A stretch of DNA of 64,000 nt from Mactra quadrangularis. Lineage: Eukaryota > Mollusca > Bivalvia > Venerida > Mactridae. The stretch's first letter is position 1, and every line of letters begins with the position of its first letter. Below the pieces are notes generated by a model, which was given only the letters and a program-made list of their open reading frames with translations, was not told where the DNA came from and did no database searches. The position numbers were made by a program, and so were the translations under genes. The stretch lies in assembly GCA_025267735.1 (NCBI GenBank), contig CM046294.1, positions 47,484,070-47,548,069 of the forward strand. Direction: 5' to 3'. Below are positions 26,769 to 39,641 of this stretch, in pieces.

Positions 26769-28086
26769 TACATGTAGTTCCAAATTGTGTATGTAGAAAT
26801 GTAGTGAATACCTTTTATCAGTTTCACCACACTCTTTGGAAATCAAACGTCCACATCATACGTGGTCATGAACCTTTACTTGATTGATTTAAGACGCCAT
26901 GACATGATGATAATATAATTTCATATTTTGTAATTTCCGTCGACAAACAATCGTGAATACGCAAACATGCATGTTTGGAACATTTTCTTGAAATGAACTA
27001 ATTCAGCAAAAAGAAAATGATAGGGAAGCATCTTATGAAAATACACAAATTCCAATAATTTTCCGAAACATGCATATCAACAGAATAATTCAATAAATAA
27101 CAATTTTGGCAAATATCTTATAGACATGATAATTGATTGATTCTACATTAAACCATCATTAATTTCATAGATTGTACATCCTTTATCATAATTAAAATGA
27201 CATTTTAGATTTGTACAGTAAACTAATTACACTGTAGAAAAATAACAACAGAGTTATGTATTTTGATAAGATTTTCTATTGTAAGATAAAAAGAATGCAA
27301 CATAAAATATATACTAGACATGATGCGCAGGCATTTAACGACGTTCGTAATAAAGGTAAGTCATACATTTCTTAAATTTGTATATTTTTGATTATGTTTA
27401 TTCTGTTGAAAAAAATATTATCGCATCACTAAACCTATAGCAGACGGTATTTACCTTGAAAATAGAATACAAATAAAACATGCTTGTCTAGTTTTTCAAT
27501 AGCAATGGTTTTCGTTCAGACTTTTTGAAAAGTGACTTAACCTGTCAGTTATAGATGTTTATCATTTAACTCAACAATTTGAAAATACTTTTATCACATG
27601 CACCTCAATGTCCGTGACTTTATCAAACAACAAATTGCAATCATTCAAATAATTTATTTTAATAATCATTTATTTCTTGATAATATACTTGTTTCGATCC
27701 TCATATTGAGATAGGATGAAGTAGTCTATTATTTTGTTATTAAATTGATTAAAAAAACTTACATGAATGTAATAACATGCTATATCATTTAAACGATGAT
27801 ATAACAGGTAACACAGTGCACATTTTAGTTCAAATATTTATTTTGGTATATTATTAAGGTATTCAAGCTTCAAAATTGATTGTCTTGCAACATAGAGGTA
27901 ATCTGGTACACCACAAAGAGACAAATAGTTGTGTAGACAATTCTGTAGAAACCAGTAAAAACAAAGTAATAGCAAAGTTGTGATTGAAGTGAATATTTCT
28001 GAAAATTGTATAAAGAAGACTTTTATATATTATAAATTCTTGAAACAATATTTGTATTTATAAGATATGCATGTATATCCCTTGTG

Positions 28087-28798
28087 TTTATTGTACAAGC
28101 CTGAAATAACATGTATCACATCTACATTACATCATACTACATTTATTGCACTAGTATGAAATAACACGCAAGACATCTACATTACATCATACTACATTCA
28201 TTGTATTAGTATGAAATAACACGTAAGGTATTTACATTACATCATACAACATTAATTGTACTAGCATGAAATAACACGTAAGATATCTACATTACATCAT
28301 ACTACATTTAGTGTACTAGTATGAAGTAACACGTAAGATATCTACATTACATCATACTACATTTATTGTACTAGCATGAAATAACACGTAAGATATCTAC
28401 ATTACATCATACTACATTTAGTGTACTAGTATGAAGTAACACGTAAGATATCTACATTACATCATACTACATTTATTGTACTAGCATGAAATAACACGTA
28501 AGATATCTATATAACATCATACTACATTTATTGCACTAGTATGAAATAACACGTAAGATATCTACATTACATCATACTACATTTATTGCACTAGCCTGAA
28601 ATAACACGTAATATATCTACATTACATCATACTACATTTATTGCACTAGTATGAAATAACACGTAAGATATCTACATTACATCATACTACATTTATTGCA
28701 CTAGTATGAAATAACACGTAAGATATCTACATTACATCATACTACATTTATTGCACTAGCCTGAAATAACACGTAATATATCTACATTACATCATACA
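28087..28798 (+). repeat. 55-bp satellite, 13 units
   Basis: GAAATAACACGTAAGATATC recurs every 55 bp from about 28,103, with CTACATTACATCATACTACA in each unit. Two adjacent unit variants (GAAATAAC / GAAGTAAC) alternate at 28,268-28,490, giving a 110-bp higher-order period. Lies about 550 bp beyond the end of copy B. Confidence 0.97.
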
Positions 28799-28802
28799 TA
28801 TA

Positions 28803-31773
28803 TTAATGCTGTAAGAAACATTTATTTATTAGTACATTCAAGACAACAATGTCGTAGTTGTATTAACATATGTAAACAATGCTTTACTGAAATTCAACAT
28901 TTCGTGACTTTTTATTGTGTGATATTGTGTGAATACATAATAAAATAAAATAATTGATACCAGGTGACGCATGTTAAGACAAACAATTTGTCTATGATCC
29001 AAGTTTGGTTTAGATGTTGATACTACATTCCACAAAACTCTTTTTAAACTTTATCAAATATATCTGAGAGGACAGATTACTCTTTATCTTTGAAAAATCG
29101 TTGCTCTTGTAGGTTTTTATGTTGTGCTTTGGTGCGTTTTATGTCAATGATTTTACATTATCAAACATATCATGGTAGACACTCAACTTTCTGTCCATTT
29201 ACTAGTCTCTATCTACAGAGTTTAGCTTTCAACAAATAAACACATAAAAAACTGATCGCAGCTTGGATTTTACAACAATAAATTTTGAGGTACACATGAT
29301 ACCACGGAACCTACTTAAAAGCTATATATATATATTTTTATAATTGTATCACAATGTCTTCGTCTAAGCGTGTATTATTTTTCCAGCTCACAAATTGGTA
29401 TTGTATACAGTCATTATGAATACTCTCTGGTATAAATAAGAAATTATCTCAAGTTCTGTATTCATATGGGAATGGTTTCATATCTTAGAAATGACCTTTT
29501 TTCTTCGATTGAAGAGTTTTATTTTCCATTTACTATTAACTGCTTAAGCAAATGAAATTATTATATTATAAACGCTTTGATGTGTCTATAAGGATGATAA
29601 TAGCTTTATGACAGCTTAAAAAAATTATAAACACAAGATGCTATAAGAGGTTTGACGTCATTTATGGCAAACTTCCCAATTTGCAATTTGAAAATCTATT
29701 TTTATTAATTTAGCGTACAGTTATGCGTTTACGAGTACATGTCACATTAGTAAATATACATTGTGAACTAACAATTTAATTGGCTCTCTCGTATCCATTC
29801 AAGGGAAATGAAATTTGTGGAAACTATGATTTTTAACAATTGTGTTAAGTATTTAATACAAAAACATGTATAGCGTAAAAATTAGAAATGACACATGTCT
29901 TGAAATGTGTTAAGATGATTAAAAGTTATATAATAGTAGATGTAATTTCATTTGTGTTGACAAGGCAGTACATGTTTACGAGAGGTTTGTCGTTTAACGA
30001 CCACTTTTGTCGTAAGATATATTAGTGAAATAGAAATGTTATGCTTTTGTACATTTGTATCAGTCATCTTGTGGCAGTCGTTCTACTTGCGCTTCCTTGA
30101 AATTCTTGGGTCTCTTTACCGTAGATTTAACCTAGCACTTAGCATATATATGCTCACAAATACTTGATAGAGGTAGAAAGGACTTTGATCAAGGATAATA
30201 TTCTATGACCAAACTCCATTTAGTTATATAGATACCGGTTATTAAACTCACGACTCATTATTCCTATTCAGCCACGATACTAACAGATCTTACGTATCAG
30301 ATATAAGATAATCTGCTATCATTTCTTACTTACATTTCTTCCTAGCTGATGTAACATAATCAATAGGGACTATCCTTTGCTTCAATTTATTATCAATATT
30401 ATATGTGTAAAAGTAACCACATTTTCATGATGTTTCAAAGAATTATTTCTATACACTACGAAAAATTCCGATTGCAACACAGACAAAAAATAAGCAACAA
30501 TCAACACAAGTCATGATAGAACGCTGACAAAATAACAATAACAAGTCTGGCTAATGTCAGCTAATTGTGACTTGTTAAAACTTTTATTGAATCTTAATTG
30601 ACAAGTTTTGCAGGGAAACTGTCAAGACATGACTTATCACGAAGTCAGATTTGCCAAATACTTCACAACACGGAAAATTGTCACCACTGACAAACTTGAT
30701 CAATGATGCAAGTATAAAAGGTCTGCATGTTTTTGTTATGTTTTACACTCGTCTGATTTGCTCGGTAATATGTCAGACTATAGTTAGTAAAGATAACTTT
30801 GTGAAGTTTGTCTCTTAACTGACTTCATCTTTATCAAGTAAACACAATATTTATTATTATTCTTATTAAAATCTTACATAGTGAGAATCCAAGGTTTCCC
30901 TGAAAATAGATTTAGTCATATCTTACAAATAAAACAATAAGATTATCATTGAACAATCCGTATCTGACACAGGGCCTTTGATATTTAGATTGCTCCAGGG
31001 CTGCTGCGCCAGTACATTTTACACTGTACTTACTTATGTTTACAACAGCTCTCAACCGAGTAGTTAAAAAAATCCAACTGATCTATACGGCAGACGACCA
31101 CAAGGTAGCCTAAAAGAGCCTGGCTGGAATCTATTTTTTCTAAAAATTTAAAATTTTAGTTTTCGATTTAACATTGTATTGGATTAAAGTAAATTAATAC
31201 CTCAGAAATATTAAAACATTCAAACATGCAATCTTAGAACTTATCACATTGATCTCACTTTAGAGAAAATTACATCATTAGAATATGACAATTTTTGATG
31301 ATATCAGCATAAAAATCTTAGTCGGAAACGCAATAGACAAAGAATCTTTATTCTACTTGTTCAGTACTGTCAACCCCGAGAGTGATTTGTTCAATTTAAT
31401 TTACGACGAACCATTAAAAATAGATCACTATACTAAGCAAACGTTATAACGCAAATAGATACAAAAACCGGAAATATTATCGTTGTAAAGTTGCAATGTT
31501 AATAATATGAAATTTGACATGATAATAGAACATCCATTTAACAGAAAAACAATATGTAACGATTTCTAAAAAGAGAATCAATAGCCCAGTAAGAGGACAA
31601 AGTTAACACGATTTGATTATGAGTGTGCGTCTAATTTGAATTCATAAATGCTTATAATCTGAGTCTCATAGACCCAATAAGACGTCGAACTTACTGAGAT
31701 GTTTGTTCATTCCGCATTTAAAGCAATGTTTTATTCCTGCAATGTCAAATACTGTACAAAACTTTAACGTATG
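28803..31773. other. AT-rich non-coding stretch with one TATA-box candidate
   Basis: A TATAAAAG box lies at 30,712-30,719 in GCAAGTATAAAAGGTCTGCA, about 30 bp before a plausible start, and ahead of a GC-neutral leader-like stretch. No ORF follows. Nothing else was recognised. Confidence 0.35.
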
Positions 31774-32145
31774 CGTCTGTCGAACTCGTCCCAAAGACAT
31801 TCAATTGGATTCTTGTCTACTAAAAATAACGACAAGTCTAAAATTTTTATGTTATTAGATCTGAGAAATAAAATTTTTGCCCGGGTGGAATGAGGTCTGG
31901 TGTCATCTTGTTGGAAAATAAGGCTTGAACGTCCGATGGGGTATTTAACAGCGAATTTCTAAAAACTCCATTCTGGTAGCGTTTGATGTTGTAATTTCCA
32001 CTTATAACTACAAGGCCCAGATTGCCAGAATGATCAATATCACTCCACAGTTACCGTTATGAATAAATTTGCTTCATGACCTGGTAATTTTTATGGTGTA
32101 TCTGTCAAACGGCTTGTCCCGGTCTCCAGTGCTCAATCTTGACAT
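31774..32145 (-). pseudogene. Tc1-type (IS630/Tc1/mariner) transposase, internally deleted relic
   Basis: Read on the minus strand, 32145 starts MSRLSTGDRDKPFDR, like the N-terminus of Tc1-like transposases. It then jumps, after a stop, to WSDIDHSGNLGLVVISGNYN and IKRYQNGVFRN (central DDE part). A frameshift follows and then IFQQDDTRPHSTRAKI, equivalent to the FQQDNARPH motif with the second catalytic Asp. It ends with NPIECLWDEFDRR, the NPIEHLWDELxRR motif holding the third acidic residue. The DNA-binding region between the N-terminus and the first catalytic Asp is gone. TIRs were not found. Confidence 0.88.
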
Positions 32146-33063
32146 ATTTACAGACTTGTTACAAAGATGACGAGTGCTACAATGTCATTCGGTCATAAGG
32201 GTTTTCAGCAAACTTTAATTATTTGTGTAGATACGTACGTGCTGAATATGACTTATGAAGCTCAGTAAAAAGGACTTACTGATGCTGAGCACCCAAGCAT
32301 GAACGCACGAGAAATTATAATACACGTTCATATGTGAACATACGGAGAGACTTGATTATAGTAAATATACACGTGTACATGTATTATATGAAATGCAATT
32401 GTGTAAAGAAAACTACCGTTTGCGTTATAACTTTTTACTTATATATATTTACTTGTAAAAAATATGTCGTCGACGTCTGATGAGACTTATACAATGTTTG
32501 ATACCGTACAGTTGTTTATAGAACCCATATTGATGTACTGTTGGTTAGTTTTGATTGAAGTAAAAATATGCGTTATGATTATACAAACCATCTCTTATCA
32601 TTCCAAATAACATTATTATCACTAAAATACTGGTCAAATAATCAAATTGAATTTATTGAAGTCAAACTCCGTATCTTACATTTTTATACAGTCGTCTGTT
32701 GTATTAAGCCATTTCTGAGAAATATATGGTTGGTTCATAAAAACAAGTCAGCAACATTGACAGTTGTAATCAAACAATACATTGCAGTAGACACTATATA
32801 ATATTAGTGAAAGGAACATTTATTTAATCAAGGGTTCAGGACAAATTTGACTGGAATATAAAACCTGTTCGAGACATGTTACATTTTTCACCATTATATG
32901 CATGTAAACTTGTATTTATAAAGTCATGTTTAAAAGAAAACAATGATGTCTGGGGATCAAGGGTACTGTTAATGATGATTTGTCTATGAAACCAAAACAA
33001 TATGTATTGAAAAAAATGTTTTATTTTTCCCATAGGCAGGAAATTTCAACCACTTTGTTGTAT
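32146..33063. other. AT-rich non-coding stretch
   Basis: No gene or repeat recognised. Short open frames of 77 and 65 residues have no motif. Confidence 0.45.
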
Positions 33064-33285
33064 TCTATCTTTCCTAGATCCTTGTCTATAACCAGTACTC
33101 ATATGCCATTCCAAAAGTCCGGAAAAATCTCCATATACCTTATAAATTGAGGAAAATTTACATTATTAACTAATTTTCATTGAAGGTTAAAACCGCCTTG
33201 AGTAGGATTCGAACCCGTTTCCCCTTCGGGACAATATATTCGAAATCATGGCGCGCTACAAACTACGCTACCGACTTAGGTTAAA
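33064..33285 (-). mobile_element. SINE family 2, diverged copy
   Basis: The reverse complement shows the family 2 head (GGTAGCGTAGTTTGTAGCGC, B box GGTTCGAATCC) and the first body part; the 3' half is missing or too diverged. Confidence 0.82.
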
Positions 33286-33412
33286 AAAGGAACTTTCATC
33301 AGCACTGTGCATTTGGTCCAGAAAAATATATTTAATGAGTTATTTACTTACTGTACCAATTTTTACATGGGTGGATTGGGTCAATTGTAGGTTAATTTTT
33401 TCTCAACGAAAC

Positions 33413-33482
33413 AAGCAGTGCCCCTAGTGGGGATTAAACCTTTTACCTCTTGATCCCTAAGCATGTCTAATGGACCACTACA
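33413..33482 (-). mobile_element. tRNA-like SINE head, third family (fragment)
   Basis: The reverse complement contains TGGTCCATTAGACATGCTTA (A-box-like) and GGTTTAATCCCCACTAGGGG (B-box-like), followed by CACTGCT. It resembles the stretch at 50035-50110. Weakly supported. Confidence 0.5.
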
Positions 33483-35454
33483 TGTACAACTTATTTAATT
33501 TTCAACTTTAACTCAACAATAAGTGTTTATAAGCTTGTATAAAGTCAAGGTAATCAAATACTGTATATGTATCCTTGCTATACTACATTAGTTTACCTAG
33601 TTATTTTTATAAACAAGTTACCTTGCTTCAAGTCCACATTGAGATGACAACTTTTCTATTTACAGTAAATTTACAATATAAACTACAAACAATATTTTGG
33701 TTTATAAGTTTATACAATATTTTAACAAACAACATCAGACCAGAAATCTTCTAAGATCTAACCAGATTTATACCAACTGGTAAGAAACAAGTGTGTGATT
33801 GTTTACACATGACAAGTTTCATTCATCAAGAATTACATACTGTAAAATATAATATTTATAGTTTCAAAATAGATAAATTGTAAAGAATGAAAACACACAG
33901 TATAAAATAACTTTGTAAGACAGTGTCAAGATATGGAAAACTTCTAAAATATGAAATTGGTGATAGTGGAATGTTTTGAAGATAATTATAAGTTTAAACA
34001 CATCATAGCACTGTATATACGTTCAACTGGTTTTTTTTCAGCCCCGTTCCTCTCCATCCAAAACAATTATGTAATTTACCCTTTCTCTGTAGAAAATGTT
34101 ATAAGTGGTTAGAATTTATGACGGTATATCTATTCAGTAATTACTAGAGAGGTATTCAGGCTATATAGTAATGCGATCTTTTGAATGTAAACAGAAAATT
34201 GTGTTTATTTAAATTCTTACAGCAGCCAAAAATGACAAAATACAAAAAAGCCCACAAAATAACTGTTACATATCTTTGTCTAGAAATGTCCCTGTAAGTC
34301 TGGAAGTTGAAATAGTTAATGAAGAATCTTGTGCACACATTATTTTATCCAATGTTACAGTCTAGAAAAGGAATGTAACCAGCGACAGAATTTTATCAAA
34401 AATGATAAAAAAAAGGAAAATTTATAATATAAAATAAAACCTTAGTAGATGAATGTCAAATTATTCACTGATTCTGGGTTTCTTGGTCGAAAATCCAACT
34501 AATTTAAATGTCGAATTTATTAATACTCCCAAAATTGAAATCCAAATAAAGATGTTATTTCTGTAATTCCAACTGTCTCATTCTTTACACCCAAAACGAC
34601 TGTATTGTAATGAATAAACTTAATAACTGAAGAATATGACTGAATAATAGTTGATCCAGGACCAGCGGCCTTTATATATATATGTACATAACAATCATTC
34701 CAGAAACTTTTAGAAACATTAAGGTTTAATAAAAATTGAGTAGTGTATTCAAGATTTCTTCAGAACATTTTATTAACAAAACAAAAGAGATTAAAAATGA
34801 TGTAATATCATGTAACAATGTATATTCAGTTTACAAGTGAGTGATTCTAGACTATGCCACCCTTGCAACATTGCACCTGTATATCAGAAAGTATATAACA
34901 CCAAAGATCTTGTTAACTGCGCTCTTAAAATTACAGCCAATGATCCAAAACCAGAGTATCAATTGCATTTGTTTTGAGAGATGGATGAATTTGGATGTAT
35001 TCATGTCTAAGAAAAGGTATTTAATCAACTGATGTGATTAAGAACATGTTAAGCTTTATTAAAAATTAAGACAAGTATCCAAGTAATCATCAGATATAGT
35101 CACTCTATTCTTAACTGTCCTTTCTTTTTTGTCTAGATTTCTCTATAATATACAAATGCCGGATAAAGTAAAATATGGCCTGGATTTGTCCCAACTCAGT
35201 GCATTTTGTTGACAAATTGGTTAAATACGAATGTAACTGGGGAGGTATAGCAATACATTTCAGACCAGTTTATTTCCTCATACCACATTGTTCAAATTTG
35301 GTGGTTACAAACCCACTTTAAATAAGTCACTGAACATGCTGCAGATATCTTTATCTGGATAATCTTCGCTTAACTCCAAAGCATACTTGTTGAATGTATC
35401 CTCAGCGTACCTGCTCATTAACAATTTTTACACGGATTCACTAAAGACGTTAAG
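33483..35454. other. AT-rich non-coding stretch
   Basis: Nothing recognised. Open frames of at most 63 residues are without motifs. Confidence 0.45.
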
Positions 35455-35461
35455 TTACAAA

Positions 35462-35552
35462 GAAACAGCCTAGGCTCAGAAAACAGCCATAGCCTGAAAA
35501 CAGCCTGAACTCAGAAAACATCCTGACCCCAGAAAACAGCATTGACTCTTTA
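35462..35552 (+). repeat. Short ~17-bp tandem repeat (CAGAAAACAGCCTGA)
   Basis: Five imperfect units of CTCAGAAAACAGCCTGA type. Confidence 0.7.
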
Positions 35553-35907
35553 TGACCTTCATGCAGACATTCATATGGAAACGTATTTCCTTGTATTCTG
35601 TGTGCATCCATCGTTCAATTATGGTATAGTGCGTACATATTGACCCCGACCTGATCTTTCACATCTACATCTAATAATTTTCTACACATATCCCGACGAA
35701 AATCAGTACCACACCTATTCTACACTTCGGCAGCGATCGTAAAACTATACAAGTGTGTTTGTGTGTTTTATCTCATAATCCTCACGGTCAATGTGTAATC
35801 GAGCATTAATTACTTCATTCGTATTCAATGGAATGAATATTCTTGCTTAAACCACCGCTGTGACGTCATCCCATTGTATTCATAGTACCGTATATCTAAT
35901 AATGTAC

Positions 35908-36055
35908 AGGTAACCGTTCAATATTAAGATTACTCGTCCATTATTTGGTGTGTTAGGACATTATCTAACGTGTAAGTCTAATATTGGACTACACGCTAGA
36001 TATTGATAGACACACCAGATAATGAACGCGTAACCTCGATAGCGAACGATTACCT
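35908..36055. repeat. 148-bp foldback (75-bp arms)
   Basis: The arms begin AGGTAACCGTTC and end GAACGATTACCT and stay complementary to the centre (CATTATTTGGTGTG with CACACCAGATAATG; AACGTGTA with TACACGCT), with almost no loop. Confidence 0.85.
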
Positions 36056-37442
36056 TTTCAATGTATTTCATAAAAAAATCAAAGAAGGGAATGAAGTTGG
36101 TTTTTATTTATTGAACAAAAATTAACAAATATACTCAAAATTGCATTTTTTTTACTTTGCCCCTTCGAAATGAAGACATCAATTTCAACCATGTAATTCC
36201 TATCAACGTTGCGCTGTCGTTTCCTGAAAATTAAGAAGAAATACCTAAGTTTAGCATGATTATACTCAGACCCGAACTAGATTTTAACAACATTTTGATA
36301 CATAATCTGTCCAACACAGTAAGCCATTCCTTGCCAATGGTTCAACATAAAGTTGTGTCTTCTTATATAAGAACGCGTAATAAGAACAAAATATAGGGTT
36401 ATTTAAACTAATTGCTGGCCTCATCAGGCCAAAAATGCTTTATTTTAAATAAAAAAACATTGCATTTAGTATGCTGTGATCCTGGCGTCCCCTTTGTGTC
36501 TTATTGAGCAATGCCATACACAATATTATCGCAGAGATAGGTAATTCTTGTACTGGACCACAGAAACATTGAAGCCAATGCCTAAACTTCCAGCGTTACC
36601 AAATTGACATTAAAACATCATCAACCATCAATAAAATGAAATAAATTATTATTACTGTCGGAAATAATGACCTCTCCACGTGATAAAACGATGATATGTT
36701 TGAGCCACGAACCGAACATAGATTGATACGTAAAAAGAAGGACAAACGTGTTGCATACGAAGGATGTATGAATAAACAGGGCAACACTAATTATTTTATG
36801 CACGCATGACCCAGGGTCTCCATTTGTCTTCACTATAATTGTTAACCTAATATAAATTTGCATTGCTATTTTTAACTTACCATTACCCTGTTCCTCTAAA
36901 ATAAGTTTCTCATCAATTTCATTGGAAATCAGCCATGTGTCAGGCTGTTGAGCACTAATATCGTTTCTTGGACATGACTGGAATCAGTTGATAATCCTCC
37001 AAAAACACCACATTTTGTATACATTGCAACCATCTTAATGTATGTATCTCCGAACGAATGTATTCCGAGTTGTAAACAGTATATCCAAAAGAAAACACCA
37101 ACTTAATTCCAAAGATAATTTAGATCCTTCAAACATGTTACACGTATATGAAATATCCGACTAAACGAAGAACAGAAACGAAATAAACGACCACGGTCTT
37201 AACTACACTTAACGTTTTTATGTGAAATAACCTCTGCACGAAAATCTCGTGAACAAACATTCATTTAATTGTCGCACTAGAGGGGCACCATATGGGAAAA
37301 AATAATATTTTCTATATTTATTCAAATTTGACAAACATATTATTCAAATGGATAATTCTGAAATAGTTATCTGCAATAGGTGCAAAAGTAAAAATGGTTT
37401 TGTATTATTATTATAATAATTATGTTGGTGAGCTGTGATTTA

Positions 37443-37560
37443 AGTAAGATATACCCCTCGAGCAGCCCAATATGTTAGACATTGGATACGCTTCGGCGCT
37501 AACGCGCCTCAGCTATCCAATATCTAACATATTGGACAGCTCTCGTGGTAAATCCCTTAC
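37443..37560. repeat. 118-bp GC-richer foldback
   Basis: Complementary arms CCAATATGTTAGACATTGGA and TCCAATATCTAACATATTGG meet around a GGCGCTAACGCGCC core. Outer parts GTAAG...ACC(C)CTCGAG and CTCTCGTGG...CTTAC also pair. It ends exactly where the surrounding TIR element resumes. Confidence 0.85.
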
Positions 37561-37599
37561 ATAAAGGTCAGGTCGGGGTCAATATGTACCCACTATACC

Positions 37600-38752
37600 A
37601 TACACATGTACCTTTCCCATGTTTCATATTGTACGTATTTTATCTTTGTTTTGTAACATGTAATTATGTATATGTCTTGTTTTCTTTTGGGCTTATCAGC
37701 CTAAGAAATTATATGTAATAAACCATAAACCCCTAAAAGTATTTTACCAATACTAATACTTCAATGTGTAATGTTTTTCATGGAAAAACGTGTAAATTAT
37801 AAAATAACATAAACTTTGAAGTGTATAATAAAAGAGAGATAACTAGTACATAATTATTTTTGGACTGCATATTTTAAAGTGCGCAGTTAATTCCCTCACA
37901 AAAAATAAATTTGGCCACAAAGTAGCGCTTCATTGTAGTGTTTTGGTACTTTAAACTGGGTTATCGGTACCTGAATGTAGTGTGATAGGTGTTTAGACAC
38001 ATGTATTTGCATACCTATCATGGTTGCACACTGTAGTGCGTAGTGGCTACACTGTTGTTGCTATTCGGAGGTTACAGTGCTTTGATTGCATTCAATAGTT
38101 TCCGAGACGTAGTCCCAAACTGGCCAGGGTCGAATTTCGTAATTATAGAAACTTTGCAAATTAAATTGCATATTTGATGTTTAGAATATTTACTGATACT
38201 ATATTTGAAGTCTCAACTGCTAATGTTGTGTTAAAATTATTACGTTTTAACTCATTTTAAGGATATTGCCCGAGGTATAGCGAATGTAATTTCTCAGGAG
38301 CTAGGCAAGAATTCACGAGTTGGCACAGAACGCCAACTTCTACCACAAGCTATCACACACAACATTTTTTACATGATATCATTTATTTTAAGTTAACGCT
38401 GCGAAGCGGCGGTAAACTTTTTACGACCATCTCGACATTCGTTTCAGGTTTAGCCAACCGAAGTCAAAGACAAGGTAGTTCTGTTGAACTCTATTTTACC
38501 ACAACCACGCAGTTGTCTTTCATAGTATATGCAAATTGTCTCTTTTCTACGAATAAGCAGACAAAAACGCATCATGAAACGATTTAAAATAGGCTGTCGC
38601 AAAGTTTTTCTTTTATAATTGGCACCTTTCACAAGGCGAGCGCTAATATGCTGCAATAATAGACTCATTTTCAAAACAGACAGCGGTGGAATAGTTTTTT
38701 TCTGTGTTGTCCCTGCACGGAAGACCCAATTAAAGTGGTCTATACTCGTAAC
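37600..38752. other. Non-coding stretch
   Basis: No gene or repeat family recognised. A GC-richer patch CGCTGCGAAGCGGCGG at ~38,398 stands out locally. An open frame of 74 residues (38,450-38,674, minus) shows no motif. Confidence 0.4.
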
Positions 38753-39020
38753 TCAGGTGGGTAGCGCAAGTGGTATTGTGCCTGGATTTCCAACTAGTGT
38801 CCAGAAGGGGGTATGGGTTCATACCCTATTTAGGCAGGTTATACCCTTCCATGAAAATTTGATAATAATGTCAATTTTCCTCCAATAACAAGGTATAAGA
38901 AGAAGTTATTGACCTTGTGGAAGGGTATGTGAGTGTTTGTTATACACAAGGGCCTGGGAGGCTAGGCTAGGTGAGTTGGACTCCATAAAATAACCTTAAA
39001 TATTGTGTTGACATGGTGTG
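38753..39020 (+). mobile_element. SINE family 2 copy
   Basis: Head GTGGGTAGCGCAAGTGGTAT with a degraded B box (GGTTCATACC), then the body (GGTTATACCCTTCCATGAAA, CTTGTGGAAGGGTATG) and the 3' part ending ATTGTGTTGACATGG. Full-length but mutated. Confidence 0.88.
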
Positions 39021-39641
39021 AATCACAGAATATATAATCACTATACTCGTTCTTTTATTTTATTCAACTGTCAGTGGTGCTTTCATTTATTGCAGATTAA
39101 TGCTGATTTAAATACTTGTTACGATACTTAAGACAGTTTTCATGATCGAAAATAAACAATAAAAATCTGTATTTGTGTAGGACAACAGGGATAATGTATG
39201 CACCTCTGACGATTGAATAAGATTTAACAATTCTCTGTACACAGAGCCCATACCTGACTTGGTAATCAATGTGGGTCAAAATATCAACAAACTGGGTTCA
39301 CTAGTGCGTAAGTACATTTGTTTAAGATCTGACTAAATTAGTATGGTATTAAATTTTGTATTAACAATACTACTGTAAGTACGTAAAACGCTCAGAAATT
39401 TGGTAATAAAGATATATGACAACGATATTGATTAATTTATTTTGGGACATATCAACGGCAAACCGGAAAGGCAATGTGAACTGCGATAAATAATTGCACG
39501 TGATGCAGGTAATTTGTTAATTCACTTTGACATATCATGCTTGTATCCTTAAAATCTGTGGCGCGCTAAAAAAGGGTTGATTTTAAATCACACTAGAATA
39601 GAACATTCCTGTTAACACGTAAAGCAGACTTTTTATTTGGG

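Larger units (their letters stand above)
14271..27540 (+). repeat. Long duplicated unit, copy B (gene-free, interrupted)
   Basis: The same order and orientation as copy A. It is lengthened by a ~5.1-kb insertion (about 14,555-19,705), a satellite expansion (23,477-24,115) and a SINE family 2 insertion (26,498-26,768). Divergence from copy A is moderate, with many small indels, so the duplication is not recent. No credible coding sequence was recognised. Confidence 0.85.
35627..37595. mobile_element. TA-flanked TIR element with a ~1.7-kb internal insertion
   Basis: The ends TAGTGCGTACATATTGACCC and GGGTCAATATGTACCCACTA match the TIRs of the 572-bp element at 1,209-1,780 and are flanked by TA. 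Internal similarity also holds (CACATATCCCGACGAAAATC at 35,678 with 1,268; GTATTCAATGGAATGAATAT at 35,821 with 1,719). The small element's sequence is broken just after TATTCTTGC (about 35,848) and resumes with ATAAAGGTCAGGTCGG at 37,561, so about 1.7 kb has been inserted. The insert holds two large hairpins and no transposase. Confidence 0.85.

Noticed and set aside
30712..30719. TATAAAAG as a confident gene promoter
   Set aside because: No ORF, exon or conserved leader follows. In AT-rich DNA such a motif is expected by chance, so it is kept only as a note.
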